A stretch of DNA of 64,000 nucleotides from Yoonia rosea (lineage in GTDB: Bacteria > Pseudomonadota > Alphaproteobacteria > Rhodobacterales > Rhodobacteraceae): assembly GCF_900156505.1 (NCBI RefSeq), contig NZ_FTPR01000001.1, positions 620,001 through 684,000 on the forward strand, read 5' to 3'. Positions within the stretch are counted from its first letter, which is position 1. Every line of letters starts with the position of its first letter. The notes under the pieces are model-generated. The model saw only the letters and a program-made list of their open reading frames with translations, was not told the DNA's origin and ran no database searches. Both the position numbers and the translations under genes were made by a program. This document shows positions 25,494 to 35,323 of this stretch, piece after piece.

Positions 25494-26768
25494 CTATGTC
25501 AGAGATGAGAGCCTGAGTTGCGTACCATTCTTGCGACGCATACTGATCCCCCATTCGATTTGCCCTATTGTCGTAGCATCAATGCGAAACGCAAGACGCT
25601 GCAGGAATGCAATGACAGCAGATTCAATTTCCTTGATTGCAAAATTGGCGCCCGGGCAAACACGTTGCCCATGCCCAAAGGACATGGCCGATGTCAGTGC
25701 CCGCCTTGTCGTATCATCTTGCGCAAACCTGTCGGGATGAAAGGCGAACGGTTTTTCCTGCGCGACTTTGCCAAGATTCACGCCGACCAAAGACACGACA
25801 ATACGTTGACCGCGCTGGACGCGTAGGTCGCCCTTGATCGCCTCGCGATTTGCGATACGGCCAAGCGCCGGAACAGGTGGAAATAATCGCAAGGCCTCGG
25901 CAATGATGCGGTGCAGTAATATGCTTTCCCCATCGTTTTGACCAAGTTCGGCGCGCACCGCCTCTTGCAGGCTTGGTGCCCTTGCCAATGAAAACAATAT
26001 CCACGTAATCGCGCTGGCAGTCGTTTCATATCCAGCCACAAGCAGGGTTGCAAACTCCGCCAATGGGTCTGTGCGTTCTGGGTCCGCATTCAGTATCCGC
26101 GCCAAAAGGTTGTCTTCGGCAAAACCCGAGTTGTTTTCCCGAAGTCGCGCAAAGTCCGATTGCAGTTGCTGAAAGCCTGCTTGGGCAGAGCGCGCAATGT
26201 CAGTGTCAGAATCCGGCATCAATGCGCTAGGGGTCCAATTTGCCATCGTCGTGAGCCGGAAAATCGACCGCAGGTTTTGGGCCAACGTGTTCGAGAGCAT
26301 GTCTGGCGGTATCTTGAAAACAAGCCGACACAGGACGCGCATCGCCGCGACATCTATGGCATCATCAATAAGCACAGGATCGCCCTCGGGGGCTGCCCTC
26401 AAAAGCGAGTCAGCCGCCGCCGCGAACTCTTTGCCCGCAACGTCAGCAATCTCAGACGAGGATGGGGCCAAGATGCGCTCTTGGCTTATGTCACGCAAAT
26501 ATCGCCAGTCCGCGCCGTCAGCTGTTAACCGACTGCGCCCAAGGGCTGATTTGTGAAAGCCAACGTATTTTTCAAAGACCTTGTCTTTGTTCGAAAGCAC
26601 CCACTGAGCGGTCGCCGGGTTCTGGATAACACGCAGCCCGCCAAAGGCATTCGGCAAGACGAGGTCTTTGCCGGGATGCGAGCGGGAAAGCGAGTAAAGA
26701 AACGACGTGGGGTCAGCGCGAAGCGCCTGCATCACTTGTGACTGCGCCTGCGCTGATGTCCCGTTCAT
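25494..26768 (-). CDS. Cytochrome P450 (second of two)
   Basis: 424 aa. AGYETTASAI in the I-helix, EALRLFPP for the ExxR element, and FGHGQRVCPGANFA with heme ligand Cys371. It is a class I bacterial P450 likely served by a ferredoxin encoded elsewhere. The middle gene of a probable three-gene unit: beta-barrel protein, P450 (34 bases later), small GNAT-like protein (13 bases later). It is only distantly similar to the P450 at 15267-16619. The substrate is unknown. No strong Shine-Dalgarno precedes the ATG at 26768. Confidence 0.92.
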   Translation of the reverse strand: MNGTSAQAQSQVMQALRADPTSFLYSLSRSHPGKDLVLPNAFGGLRVIQNPATAQWVLSNKDKVFEKYVGFHKSALGRSRLTADGADWRYLRDISQERILAPSSSEIADVAGKEFAAAADSLLRAAPEGDPVLIDDAIDVAAMRVLCRLVFKIPPDMLSNTLAQNLRSIFRLTTMANWTPSALMPDSDTDIARSAQAGFQQLQSDFARLRENNSGFAEDNLLARILNADPERTDPLAEFATLLVAGYETTASAITWILFSLARAPSLQEAVRAELGQNDGESILLHRIIAEALRLFPPVPALGRIANREAIKGDLRVQRGQRIVVSLVGVNLGKVAQEKPFAFHPDRFAQDDTTRRALTSAMSFGHGQRVCPGANFAIKEIESAVIAFLQRLAFRIDATTIGQIEWGISMRRKNGTQLRLSSLT

Positions 26769-26802
26769 GTTTGCTGTAAATTGTTCAAGGTACAGTGTCC
26801 TG

Positions 26803-27747
26803 CTAGAACGCGATCTCTAGACCAACAAAGGCCCCTACGAACGATCGATCTCCGGCCTCGACTTCATTTAATGCGCCATCATTATCGATATCGGCAACAA
26901 AGTCCGTACCTGACGCCCAGTCCATATCATTGATCTGCATATAGTTCATGCCAAGCTTCACAGCGGCCGCATCGGTGATGTTATAAGCAACCCCCAACTC
27001 CGCCTCGAAATTGAGAACAGCTTCATTTGACGACTCAGAGTTGCTGGCGGGGTCCTCAAAAATAATGGAACCTCCCACTTCATTCGTTCTTTCACCGTAT
27101 AGTAGTGCGGCAGAGGCCCCACCAAAGACACCAAATGAACCAGCTTGGCCAGTTGACGTATTGAATTCAGCGCCAGCGCGTGGGCCGATCCCAGTGAAAG
27201 TGGCCTCCGAAACAAGCAAATCTCCTTCGGTAGAAAAGGCCGAATCTGATTCAAAGTTCAAAACCCGCAAACCGAGGAACCCGCGGACTTTGTCACCAAT
27301 TGGCCGACCGTATTCAACGTCAACGAATTGGAAATCAACATCATCTGAGATAGCGACTTCACCAAAGAAATCTACTCCCGCTTCGGTTTCTTCCATCGAC
27401 GTGCTGGCAAAACCTGCACCGACCGCAATGTCACTCCCGCAGCGATCCCATGTGAACTGACCGGCACCAAAACCACCTTCGGCGTCACCTAATCCGAGTT
27501 TGTCGCTCAAGTTTGCATCTTCGAAAGAAAAGTTATCATCAAGCGACGCTGTGTCATCCGCCAAAACGTTGTCTGACCGCAGTATGCCTGCGCGAAGATC
27601 GAGTGTCGGACCGCCAAGGCAGGTTGCCGCGGGCGCTGCGATAGCAGGCTCGGTAATCGCGTCAGCGACCCCCCCCGCGAAAGCACCAGAACTGATTGTT
27701 GTGAGTATCGCGAACCAAGATGTCGTCGAGATAAGTGAAGGTTTCAT
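26803..27747 (-). CDS. Outer-membrane beta-barrel protein
   Basis: 314 aa. A signal peptide (residues 1-24, ending SGAFAG) is followed by alternating amphipathic strands with many Gly, Asp and aromatic residues, and the chain ends in Phe (FVGLEIAF), the outer-membrane barrel sorting signal. Segments such as VRGFLGLRVLNFES and LGVAYNITDAAAVKLGMNY resemble Lpg1974-type or porin-like barrels. It is acidic throughout. As first gene before a P450, it may import or sense a hydrophobic substrate. Confidence 0.75.
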   Translation of the reverse strand: MKPSLISTTSWFAILTTISSGAFAGGVADAITEPAIAAPAATCLGGPTLDLRAGILRSDNVLADDTASLDDNFSFEDANLSDKLGLGDAEGGFGAGQFTWDRCGSDIAVGAGFASTSMEETEAGVDFFGEVAISDDVDFQFVDVEYGRPIGDKVRGFLGLRVLNFESDSAFSTEGDLLVSEATFTGIGPRAGAEFNTSTGQAGSFGVFGGASAALLYGERTNEVGGSIIFEDPASNSESSNEAVLNFEAELGVAYNITDAAAVKLGMNYMQINDMDWASGTDFVADIDNDGALNEVEAGDRSFVGAFVGLEIAF

Positions 27748-28134
27748 AGTCTTTACCTTTTGTTAATTCTCCGGCCGTATTAGTTAACGCAATGTGGTGA
27801 TAGTTTGGCGCTTGCAGTGTTTTGTGCTGACTATCTGCATTTTCAACTATGGGGTGTGTCGTGCGCGCTACATGTCCGTTTTTGGACCGGTGCATTCAGC
27901 TGTGTACGAACAATCATCTCCCGCCCACTCAGACAGGCTCGCAGATTAGCAAGGGTCGACCAACGTCCGCTTCGGGAGAGCTGCGCCGCTAGAACCGGCG
28001 GCGCGTCGCAACGGGCGACGATAGGTGCCCCAAGGTCTTCCCGTCAGCATGCGCATTGGCCGCTATCGTCATGTTTTGCTGTGCGATTTCAATCTGGGGC
28101 TGCTTACGCAGGCTTCATGAATCTAAGACACTGC
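27748..28134. other. Intergenic stretch with no recognised gene
   Basis: About 390 bases between the barrel gene and the ferric-siderophore reductase gene. It contains ATGTCCGTTTTTGGACC (near 27871) and ACGTCCGCTTCGGGAGAG (near 27963), resembling degenerate copies of the same element seen at 22845. No start with a Shine-Dalgarno or family match was found on either strand, so decayed sequence is likely. Confidence 0.45.
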
Positions 28135-29193
28135 CTATTTTGACCGGGGAGATCCGGTCCAAAATACGGCGAGCCGTTTAGAGGTGGTGTTCATCGCCAT
28201 AATCGTTGGTGAGTGACGCAGTTTCTGGATCTGAGTTGCGTTTGATCCGATCCATAAAAAGGCGGGGGCACGGTCCCGAAGCAAGGCTTCGATTTGCTTT
28301 TGGAACGTTGCTGGTGTGGCCCATGCAATGGTAGTCCCCTTAGGCGTTGGCATTGGGTAATCCGTTTGGCCTGTATGGGTTAACAGCAACGCGCGTGCGG
28401 TGTGGCCATCGGGTAAGGCATCTATCATACGCGCCATGGCAGGAAAGCCGGTTTCATCCGCCGCGAGTATGACGTCGTTGGTATCCAGAACGCCACTCCC
28501 ACCGGGTCCGAACAAGGCCACCTGATCCCCGGTATTGACAGTTTTCGACCATTCCCAAGTGCGCCCGCCATCGTGGTGGAAAATATCAACGGTTGCGATG
28601 TCCTCGTCCAACTTGCGGATTGTATAGACCGGGCGATGCAATGCGTCAGCACCCTGTGGCCACTTCGTCGATCCGTTTGGCGCAAGCGTTGGCCATTGGG
28701 GTGGGTTGGTGTTGTTTTGTGGGAACAAAAACCGAAAATGGATTGCCTGATCGCTGAACAACTGCGGCTTACTCAGGCGCATCCTGATCCGTGTGAACGT
28801 GGCACATAAACGGGCCGATGACAGCACCGTTGCGAATTGGAAGTTTGGTGCGATCATGCCGGTTTTATCGGCATCCGACCATGTGATGGCTTTCACGACG
28901 TCAGGGGCATAATGGGTGATGTGTTCCAAAACACTGTCGCGGAGCGCGTAAAGCTGGTTTGGCTCTTGCGAAGCGACGTGCAACCGGATTTTCCCAGGCT
29001 TGACATCCGCAATGCCAAATTCGCCCAACGTCGTTTGAATGCGCAAATTCGCATCAGAATCTTCGCACACCTTCAGCCCATGCGACTGTGCTTCGTGAAG
29101 TATCATCCCTTTCAGTGCGTTAAACGATAACCCACTGAACTCACTATAAACTTCGATCATCCCAGCTCTGGCCCCTGATGTTATTAGGTTCAT
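28135..29193 (-). CDS. Siderophore-interacting protein (ferric-siderophore reductase)
   Basis: About 352 aa; the start is uncertain (ATG 29193, ATG 29160 or GTG 29220). Residues about 12-95 form a DUF2218-like domain (EVYSEFSGLSFNALKGMI). The rest is a flavin reductase of the SIP family with the FAD-binding RPVYTIR, the VALFGPGGSG loop and the C-terminal NAD(P)H-binding half (ILAADETGFPAMARMI). It reduces ferric siderophore in the cytoplasm to release iron. It is divergent from the importer gene and shares the region with the iron box at 29384-29401. Confidence 0.88.
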   Translation of the reverse strand: MNLITSGARAGMIEVYSEFSGLSFNALKGMILHEAQSHGLKVCEDSDANLRIQTTLGEFGIADVKPGKIRLHVASQEPNQLYALRDSVLEHITHYAPDVVKAITWSDADKTGMIAPNFQFATVLSSARLCATFTRIRMRLSKPQLFSDQAIHFRFLFPQNNTNPPQWPTLAPNGSTKWPQGADALHRPVYTIRKLDEDIATVDIFHHDGGRTWEWSKTVNTGDQVALFGPGGSGVLDTNDVILAADETGFPAMARMIDALPDGHTARALLLTHTGQTDYPMPTPKGTTIAWATPATFQKQIEALLRDRAPAFLWIGSNATQIQKLRHSPTIMAMNTTSKRLAVFWTGSPRSK

Positions 29194-29383
29194 CGCGGGC
29201 TGGCGCGGAAAATGGTCCACGGTTGGCGGGCTGGGTGCAATTAATCACGATCTGAACACCATTTCCAGAGCCGCAATTAAGCCATGTCGCCCGTCATCTT
29301 TCACGCATTTTTTTTAATCGCGCCAGCCGCCCATCATTGGTGGAGGCGACTCGGCAAGAGCACCCAAAAGAAATGCAATAATA

Positions 29384-29401
29384 CCTGACTAAAACACTTG
29401 T
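29384..29401. promoter_or_regulatory. Iron-responsive box (imperfect)
   Basis: CCTGACTAAAACACTTGT. The left arm CTGACT and spacer AAAAC are identical to the perfect palindrome at 35324-35342; the right arm ACTTGT is degenerate. It lies between the divergent reductase and importer genes. This resembles the Iron-Rhodo-box described in Rhodobacterales for iron-repressed genes, a site linked to an IscR-type regulator. Confidence 0.65.
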
Positions 29402-29474
29402 GCTTGGTCTGGTGCTGTGGTGTATTCTCGGCGCCAGCGTGAGTGCCAGCATTACCTCTGAGGATTAGAATGGT

Positions 29475-30692
29475 ATGCTGCACTTCCCCAATAATAGAAT
29501 TTCGCTTGCAATATTTGGGCTTTATCTAGCGCAAGCTATTCCACTGTATCTTGTCGCTGCGGCGCTTCCGCCAATTTTGCGCGCAAACGGCATTGGGCTT
29601 GATGTGATCGGCGGTATGGGGCTGTTACTCGCGCCTTGGGTGCTCAAGGTATTCTGGGCTCCGCTCATAGATCGCTTGTGTCATATGCCGCGTTTCGGGC
29701 ACCGCGGTGTTGTGGGCATGTTCATGTTTGTGACCCTCACAGGCGTCTTGATTTTGTCGTCTCTGGACCCGGTGACGGACGCGGCAACATTTTTCCCAAT
29801 TTTGATGGTCATGTCCATTTCGTCGGCGACCCAAGATATCGCCTCAGATGGTTGGACAATTGAACATCTTCCGCCCGATGAGCAGCCGACAGGCAACGCC
29901 GTCCAAGGTAGCGCGGTGGCATTTGGTGTCTTGGTGGGCGGGTCCGGAACCTTGATCATCAACGATCTGGTAGGGTGGAGCAGCGCACTCTGGATCATGG
30001 CTGTCGTCACTTTGGTTGCCGTAACGCCCTTCTTCCGGTTGCCAGCACAAGAAGGTCTGCGGCAACTGCCGCCCATGGCCGGTCGTGCGCGGTTCCGTCA
30101 ATTCTTTGCAATCCCCGGAGCATTCGCGATTTTGGGTTTCGCCCTGCTGATCCGCATACCTGAGGGGCTTGTGAAAGCGCTTGAGCAAGCGTTTTTGGTC
30201 GATCAAGGGTTTACATTGTCCGAGATCGGCGCGCTTTCAGGTATCTCGGCTGCGGTGGTGGGTATCTTTGGCGCATTTGCCGGGGCCTACGTCATCAGCC
30301 GGATCGGCTTGTTGCGCTTTTTCCTGCTACTGATCGCAGCACGCACACTGGCATTTTGGCTGTTCTATGTTGCCGCAACCGCAGGCATTGGCACATGGCC
30401 CTTGGTGGCGCTGTCTGCGGGTGACACGTTCCTGCGCTACATTGAAATGGTGGCGCTGTTTACGGTCTACATGCGTTTCAATTCGTTACAGCAGGCTGGG
30501 ACTGACTTCACCATTCTCACCTGTGCGACGCTATTCACCTACATGGTCGGCGGTATGGTCGCAGGGACAATTGCTGAACTGCACGGTTACGGCCCGGTCT
30601 TCCTGATCGCAACAATCCTATCGGCCGCATCTGGAATGATAGCTTTGCTTTTCCTCTCACCAAAGGTGCGCGCCATCGCGGCGACACCTTGA
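29475..30692 (+). CDS. RhtX/FptX-like siderophore importer (MFS)
   Basis: 405 aa with twelve predicted membrane helices. The opening FGLYLAQAIPLYLVAAALPP and the PWVLKVFWAPLIDR stretch are typical of the RhtX/FptX group, single-polypeptide inner-membrane permeases that bring ferric siderophores such as rhizobactin or pyochelin into the cytoplasm without an ABC system. GAGGATT precedes the ATG at 29475. The TonB receptor gene follows after 21 bases, giving an outer- plus inner-membrane import pair under one iron-controlled promoter. Confidence 0.87.
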   Translation: MLHFPNNRISLAIFGLYLAQAIPLYLVAAALPPILRANGIGLDVIGGMGLLLAPWVLKVFWAPLIDRLCHMPRFGHRGVVGMFMFVTLTGVLILSSLDPVTDAATFFPILMVMSISSATQDIASDGWTIEHLPPDEQPTGNAVQGSAVAFGVLVGGSGTLIINDLVGWSSALWIMAVVTLVAVTPFFRLPAQEGLRQLPPMAGRARFRQFFAIPGAFAILGFALLIRIPEGLVKALEQAFLVDQGFTLSEIGALSGISAAVVGIFGAFAGAYVISRIGLLRFFLLLIAARTLAFWLFYVAATAGIGTWPLVALSAGDTFLRYIEMVALFTVYMRFNSLQQAGTDFTILTCATLFTYMVGGMVAGTIAELHGYGPVFLIATILSAASGMIALLFLSPKVRAIAATP

Positions 30693-30713
30693 TATAAAAC
30701 CCGGAGAATACGC

Positions 30714-32858
30714 ATGAAATTCACAGCTTTGCTGGCTGGGGTATCGTCCCTTGCCTTGATGACAACGAACGCGGCTGCCCAAGAGGGAGAGCCCGTTTTT
30801 TTAGGCACTATCACGGTGGACGCCTTGCGTACCGGTGCCACTGAGGGGTCGATCCCCGGCACAGTGCAAGTGATCGAAGGCGATGATCTAGCGCGTGCTG
30901 TTGCACAGGGTGGCAGCCTTGCAAGCGTTTTGGCAAATGCGGTGCCGGGGCTTGCCCCGGCCAACGGCACGCTTGGCGATGCGGGTCAAACCCTGCGCGG
31001 GCGCAGTGCGCAAATCTTGGTGAACGGCATTTCGCGCACATCGGAATTGCGTGGTTTTAGCCGCGAACTGGCGCTGATTGATCCGTCCTCAATCGACCGG
31101 ATCGAAGTTGTCAAAGGATCCACCGCCCGCTTTGGGAACGGCGCAACCGGGGGTCTGATCAATATCGTGCTTAAACAACCAGCCGATGACAATGTCACAA
31201 CAGTTGATACGCAGCTATCAATCCAAGACGGCAGCGATAGCCTGTCAAACAGGGTTTCAATCGCGCATGAACGGCGGTTCGATGATCTCGCGCTGCGGTT
31301 TACAATGTCGCGCAGTGAGACCGGAACCCGTTATGATGGCGCGGGCGATGAAATCTCGTCCGACGCATTGGTGGGGCAGGGCAGCCTTGATAACACCGAA
31401 AGCTACAACCTAGGTGTTTCAGGTCTTTGGGCATCTGGTGCGCATTCTGTCGAATTTGGTGTCGGTGCATATTCCTTGGAACAGGACATCGACTTTTTCC
31501 CAGACTTTGATGTCAATCCTGTTGGTGTTTCGGACAGGGAATACACCGGTGAACCGGTCACGGATGAAGGTGTCAACGCCTATGTGACCTATGCAAATGA
31601 CGACACCCGATTTGGCGAATTAGAGATCAGCGCGAAAGTGTCCGATATTGAACGCCGCGCAGCGGCCGCTGAGGTCAATGGTGTCAACTTCCTGTATTAT
31701 ACAGACGGCGCAGGAACACTGGTCCAAGATCCTGATAGCCAAGGCGAATTGTTTACGACCACCTATGAGCTCTCGACCACGTTCCGGACACCCATGGACG
31801 GCATCACCTCTGGCAGCATATTGACATGGGGTGTCGACGTGGGCCGTGACGAAGTCGAACAGAAAATGCTCGACGGCACCGATTTGATTGCCCCGATGGT
31901 TCAAAACAGCATTGCCGCATTTGCACAACTTGATGCGCCTTTGACGGATGACATTGAAATCAGTGCAGGCTTGCGGGCGGAGCGGTTTGCACTTTCCGTG
32001 TCCGACTTTACACGCCCGGATGCTGCGATCTATGGATACGGTCTCCTGCTCCCGGCTGTTGACGTCATCGGCGGTGATTTCAACTACGATGCGGTGGTCG
32101 GCAATATCGGTGCTGTGTACCATGTCACTGAAACTTCAGACGTCTACGCAGGCTTTAGCCAAGGGTTCTCGGTCCCCGATGTTGGTAGTTTCACCCGCCG
32201 TGCCGGATCAGATATCTACGTCGCTGGCCAAACAATTTCTTTCGCAGACATCCGGCCCGAGGCGCAAATCGTCAATACCTATGAAGTGGGATATCGCTAC
32301 ACGACCGAAATGACCCAATTGGACGTGGCCGCTTACTTTTCTACATCTGAAGAAGGTGCGGTGCTTGATGACACAACCGGTACGATCACCCAACAAGCCG
32401 AGGAAATCTGGGGTGCTGAAGTTCAAGCGAAGTCGGCGCTGAACCATAATTGGGATATGGGCGCGTTATTGGCCTACGTCGAAGGGCGCTATGATACCGA
32501 TGATGACGGCGATACGGATAGCTGGTTGCCCAACAGCCGGATCCCATCCAGCTTTACCGCCACATTGTTCAGCGATTACGCCTTTCAAAATGGGCTGAAC
32601 CTCAACGGTGAGGTTGTCTATGCCTCGGGCCGCGAACAAGGCGATCTGGAGGTGCTCGAAGAGATGGTGACCGTCAATGTTGGCGCGCGTTATCCGCTGG
32701 GTGACGGTGCCTTAACGGTTGGTGTGACCAATCTGTTTGACCGCGATCAGGAAAACGCAACGGCCAGCAGTATCCGGACAAATTTGCTGACCGGTGGGGC
32801 GGTGCGTGTTGCAGACACTGGGCGAACGCTTTCCATGGGGTATTCGCTGAGTTTCTAG
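30714..32858 (+). CDS. TonB-dependent siderophore receptor
   Basis: 714 aa. Signal peptide 1-22 (ending NAAAQ), a plug domain at about 30-160 (IEGDDLARAV, LRGRSAQILVNGISR, GSTARFGNGATGGLINIV), then a 22-strand barrel ending in Phe (LSMGYSLSF). A TonB box-like segment (FLGTITVDA) follows the signal. Sequence features fit the IutA/RhtA group of hydroxamate-citrate receptors. It starts at ATG 30714 after CGGAG. It is the second gene after the importer and is closed by a strong bidirectional terminator. Confidence 0.92.
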   Translation: MKFTALLAGVSSLALMTTNAAAQEGEPVFLGTITVDALRTGATEGSIPGTVQVIEGDDLARAVAQGGSLASVLANAVPGLAPANGTLGDAGQTLRGRSAQILVNGISRTSELRGFSRELALIDPSSIDRIEVVKGSTARFGNGATGGLINIVLKQPADDNVTTVDTQLSIQDGSDSLSNRVSIAHERRFDDLALRFTMSRSETGTRYDGAGDEISSDALVGQGSLDNTESYNLGVSGLWASGAHSVEFGVGAYSLEQDIDFFPDFDVNPVGVSDREYTGEPVTDEGVNAYVTYANDDTRFGELEISAKVSDIERRAAAAEVNGVNFLYYTDGAGTLVQDPDSQGELFTTTYELSTTFRTPMDGITSGSILTWGVDVGRDEVEQKMLDGTDLIAPMVQNSIAAFAQLDAPLTDDIEISAGLRAERFALSVSDFTRPDAAIYGYGLLLPAVDVIGGDFNYDAVVGNIGAVYHVTETSDVYAGFSQGFSVPDVGSFTRRAGSDIYVAGQTISFADIRPEAQIVNTYEVGYRYTTEMTQLDVAAYFSTSEEGAVLDDTTGTITQQAEEIWGAEVQAKSALNHNWDMGALLAYVEGRYDTDDDGDTDSWLPNSRIPSSFTATLFSDYAFQNGLNLNGEVVYASGREQGDLEVLEEMVTVNVGARYPLGDGALTVGVTNLFDRDQENATASSIRTNLLTGGAVRVADTGRTLSMGYSLSF

Positions 32859-32863
32859 ATACC

Positions 32864-32898
32864 GCAAAAGCCCCGCCAATATCTGGCGGGGCTTTTGC
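32864..32898. terminator. Bidirectional terminator between receptor and hydroxylase genes
   Basis: A perfect 15-base-pair stem, GCAAAAGCCCCGCCA / TGGCGGGGCTTTTGC, with a five-base loop. U-rich flanks on both strands come from the TTTT/AAAA in the stem. It serves the receptor gene on the plus strand and, two bases beyond its stop, the hydroxylase gene on the minus strand. Confidence 0.9.
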
Positions 32899-32899
32899 T

Positions 32900-34204
32900 T
32901 TAGGCGCTTTTGCGTGCGATGACTGGCGTATCGATCATGCCCCAATCAATCATGCTACCGGGACTGTTGTGTAGACCATCGAACAGGCGTTGACCTGTGG
33001 CATCTTCCAGAATTTTCCCTGCGCGCCACGCCGCCAGACTCAGCTGTGGATCAACAATCCCATGCGACGCGCGCCCATGGTTTAACGCGTAAATTGGTGT
33101 CGTCTCAGGACCATCCCAAATAACGCGGTAGTTTTCGTCTAATACAAGTGATCCGTTGGGTTCCACCTCAAGCCGCTCCTGTAACGGGGCAAGGCAATCC
33201 GGGATATGTGGGCGGAAACCTGTGGCAAGAATGACGACATCTGCAAAGGTCTCTTCAACCACATCCAGGTCAGATCGGGCGCTGACGCGGTAACCACCCG
33301 TCGTTGGCATTACTTCAATAACTTCACGACCCGGTCGCAATGAAACAGGGGCGGTTTGGTTCAGGTGTTTAAACCGATAAAGCGCCTTGTATATCGCATC
33401 TGCTGTCTCGGGTGTGAGGCCGTCGCTGCTGAATTTTTGCTCGGCAACGGTGGTCACCTGATCGGTCGGGGACAAATTTCGGTAGTGATCGCGGTAGGCC
33501 GGTGTGAAGATTTGATCGACCAAACTGCCTTCTTGTAAATGCCAAAAGGCGCTGCGACGGCTAAGCCAGACAAGATCAGTTGGGTTGGACGTGCCATCCA
33601 TCAGATCGAGCACGATTTCCGCACCGGTCTGCCCGCCGCCAACAACCACGATCCGTTTTCCTTTCAAGTGATCGCGGTGATGCAAATATTCACTGCCGTG
33701 AAAGCAGTTTTGGCCCAATGGTGCATCTTTGGGAATGCGTGGTGCTTGGCCAGTACCGATAGTAATGGCAGCACTGCGGATTTGCTGTCCGCGGGCGGTC
33801 TCTACGACGAATTGCTGACCGTCATGATCTATTCGCGTGACACCGTTGTCGAAATGGCAAGAGGGCAGGTTTTGTGTGACCCATCGCATATATTCGGTGA
33901 ACTCAATCCGGGAAACCGCACCGAAGCGCCCCGCCAAGAAGTCGTTAAAGCGGCCGTGTGTCACCAGAAAATTCAAGAAACTAAGTGAACTGGTTGGATT
34001 CACAGGCGTCACCATGTCTTTCAGGTAAGACGTCTGCATCACAGAATCGCGAAAGCCCAACCCGGCGTGCCAGCTGAACTGAGGCTTCCGGTCAAAAAAC
34101 GCCGTTTGCAGATTTGGAATAGATGACGCCAGCGCCGCAACGCTTAAGTTAAATGGCCCAATGCCAACGCCGAGTAGGTCGAGTTTTAAACTGTTACTGG
34201 TCAT
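32900..34204 (-). CDS. Lysine N6-/ornithine N5-hydroxylase (IucD/SidA family)
   Basis: 434 aa from the ATG at 34204, which has AAAGGA just upstream; the longer frame is spurious. The FAD site is GVGIGPFNL (residues 12-20), the NADPH site VVGGGQTGAEI, and the C-terminal ATGFRPHIP is the typical final motif. The enzyme hydroxylates the side-chain amine of lysine, ornithine or a diamine, the first step of hydroxamate siderophores. Without a diamine-making gene nearby, lysine is the simplest substrate (IucD role). It follows the exporter gene after one base and is part of an iron-controlled divergent operon. Confidence 0.9.
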   Translation of the reverse strand: MTSNSLKLDLLGVGIGPFNLSVAALASSIPNLQTAFFDRKPQFSWHAGLGFRDSVMQTSYLKDMVTPVNPTSSLSFLNFLVTHGRFNDFLAGRFGAVSRIEFTEYMRWVTQNLPSCHFDNGVTRIDHDGQQFVVETARGQQIRSAAITIGTGQAPRIPKDAPLGQNCFHGSEYLHHRDHLKGKRIVVVGGGQTGAEIVLDLMDGTSNPTDLVWLSRRSAFWHLQEGSLVDQIFTPAYRDHYRNLSPTDQVTTVAEQKFSSDGLTPETADAIYKALYRFKHLNQTAPVSLRPGREVIEVMPTTGGYRVSARSDLDVVEETFADVVILATGFRPHIPDCLAPLQERLEVEPNGSLVLDENYRVIWDGPETTPIYALNHGRASHGIVDPQLSLAAWRAGKILEDATGQRLFDGLHNSPGSMIDWGMIDTPVIARKSA

Positions 34205-34205
34205 G

Positions 34206-35309
34206 TCAGATCCTTTGTTTTGGGGGAATAGACAAAGCCATGGCGACACCACATAACGCCGCCACAGCAAACGGAGCGGCTGGTGACAGCACAAGAAGCG
34301 CTGAGCCAATGCCGACTCCAAGGGCTAGAGCTGCGATTTGTGTCGCAGCGTTCCAACCGGTGACCTGTAGCTGGGCGAATTCCTCGCGGGTCATGAGTTC
34401 TGATAGATTGAAGACAAACAAGAGGGAGGAGCACCCTCCAAACATTAAACTACACAACAAGATAAGTCCGAAGTGAGACGTGAGAACCGTTCCAATCGCT
34501 GTCAATGTCACGCAAACAGCGGCCACTTTGGCCAACCGCCGTGTCGCATGCGCAGCCAGCAAAAACGCGCTGATCAACAGCCCGGTATTGGCCGCAGCAA
34601 TGCACAAACTGGCCGCACCTGCCGCTTGTATTGGGGTGAATCCTAACCGGTGCATCAAAAGCGGGGCAAGGCCAACCTGCACCGCGCCCAACGCCACTTG
34701 GTTCATCACTGGCAGGCGCAGCATCGCAATGGGTGGTGGTCTACTGATTGGGCGCAACTGTGGAAAGTCGCCGCGCCACGACATCACCAGGCTGATGCCC
34801 GCACCAATGGCCCCAGGTGCCAAAGGGGCGAGTGGCGAAATCAGCAAAAGCGGGCCGATCATCAGGCAAGACAAGATCCGCCCAACACCCGACATTGATT
34901 GTACTTTTGACAGGCCTTGCCGTGCGGTTCCGGCGGTTTGTGTTCCCGCCTCTTGCGCCGCGATGACAACCGCAACGACGCTTGTTCCCTGAATAAACCT
35001 GATCGCAAGCAATAGTCCCAAGGTCACGGCCGTTGCAAAAGTGGCATCGGCGGTGCTGACCAACCCAAGCAGGGCGATATTTGCACCAAGAAGAAGCGTC
35101 AATCCGCCGATCACAACACCACGTCCACCCATGGACGCAATGAACGGCACCACGAAAACCGCGCAAAGCATACCCAGCGATATGGCAAGCCCCATGGCAC
35201 TTTCAGGCAGGCCCATGGTCGCTGCAAGCAACGGAACCATGCTGATCATGGCGGTCTGCTGGAAGGCGTGACCGCTTAGGGCGGGGGCGTATCTAAAAAG
35301 TTTTTTCAT
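34206..35309 (-). CDS. MFS transporter, probable siderophore exporter
   Basis: 367 aa from the ATG at 35309 (MKKLFRYAPALSGHAF). Ten to twelve hydrophobic helices. The family is the major facilitator superfamily with no finer assignment by eye. Placement with the hydroxylase, one base upstream, and opposite the synthetase operon suggests it exports the finished siderophore. The open frame upstream of 35309 crosses the iron box and is not coding. Confidence 0.8.
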   Translation of the reverse strand: MKKLFRYAPALSGHAFQQTAMISMVPLLAATMGLPESAMGLAISLGMLCAVFVVPFIASMGGRGVVIGGLTLLLGANIALLGLVSTADATFATAVTLGLLLAIRFIQGTSVVAVVIAAQEAGTQTAGTARQGLSKVQSMSGVGRILSCLMIGPLLLISPLAPLAPGAIGAGISLVMSWRGDFPQLRPISRPPPIAMLRLPVMNQVALGAVQVGLAPLLMHRLGFTPIQAAGAASLCIAAANTGLLISAFLLAAHATRRLAKVAAVCVTLTAIGTVLTSHFGLILLCSLMFGGCSSLLFVFNLSELMTREEFAQLQVTGWNAATQIAALALGVGIGSALLVLSPAAPFAVAALCGVAMALSIPPKQRI

Positions 35310-35323
35310 AGGGCTTGACGAAT

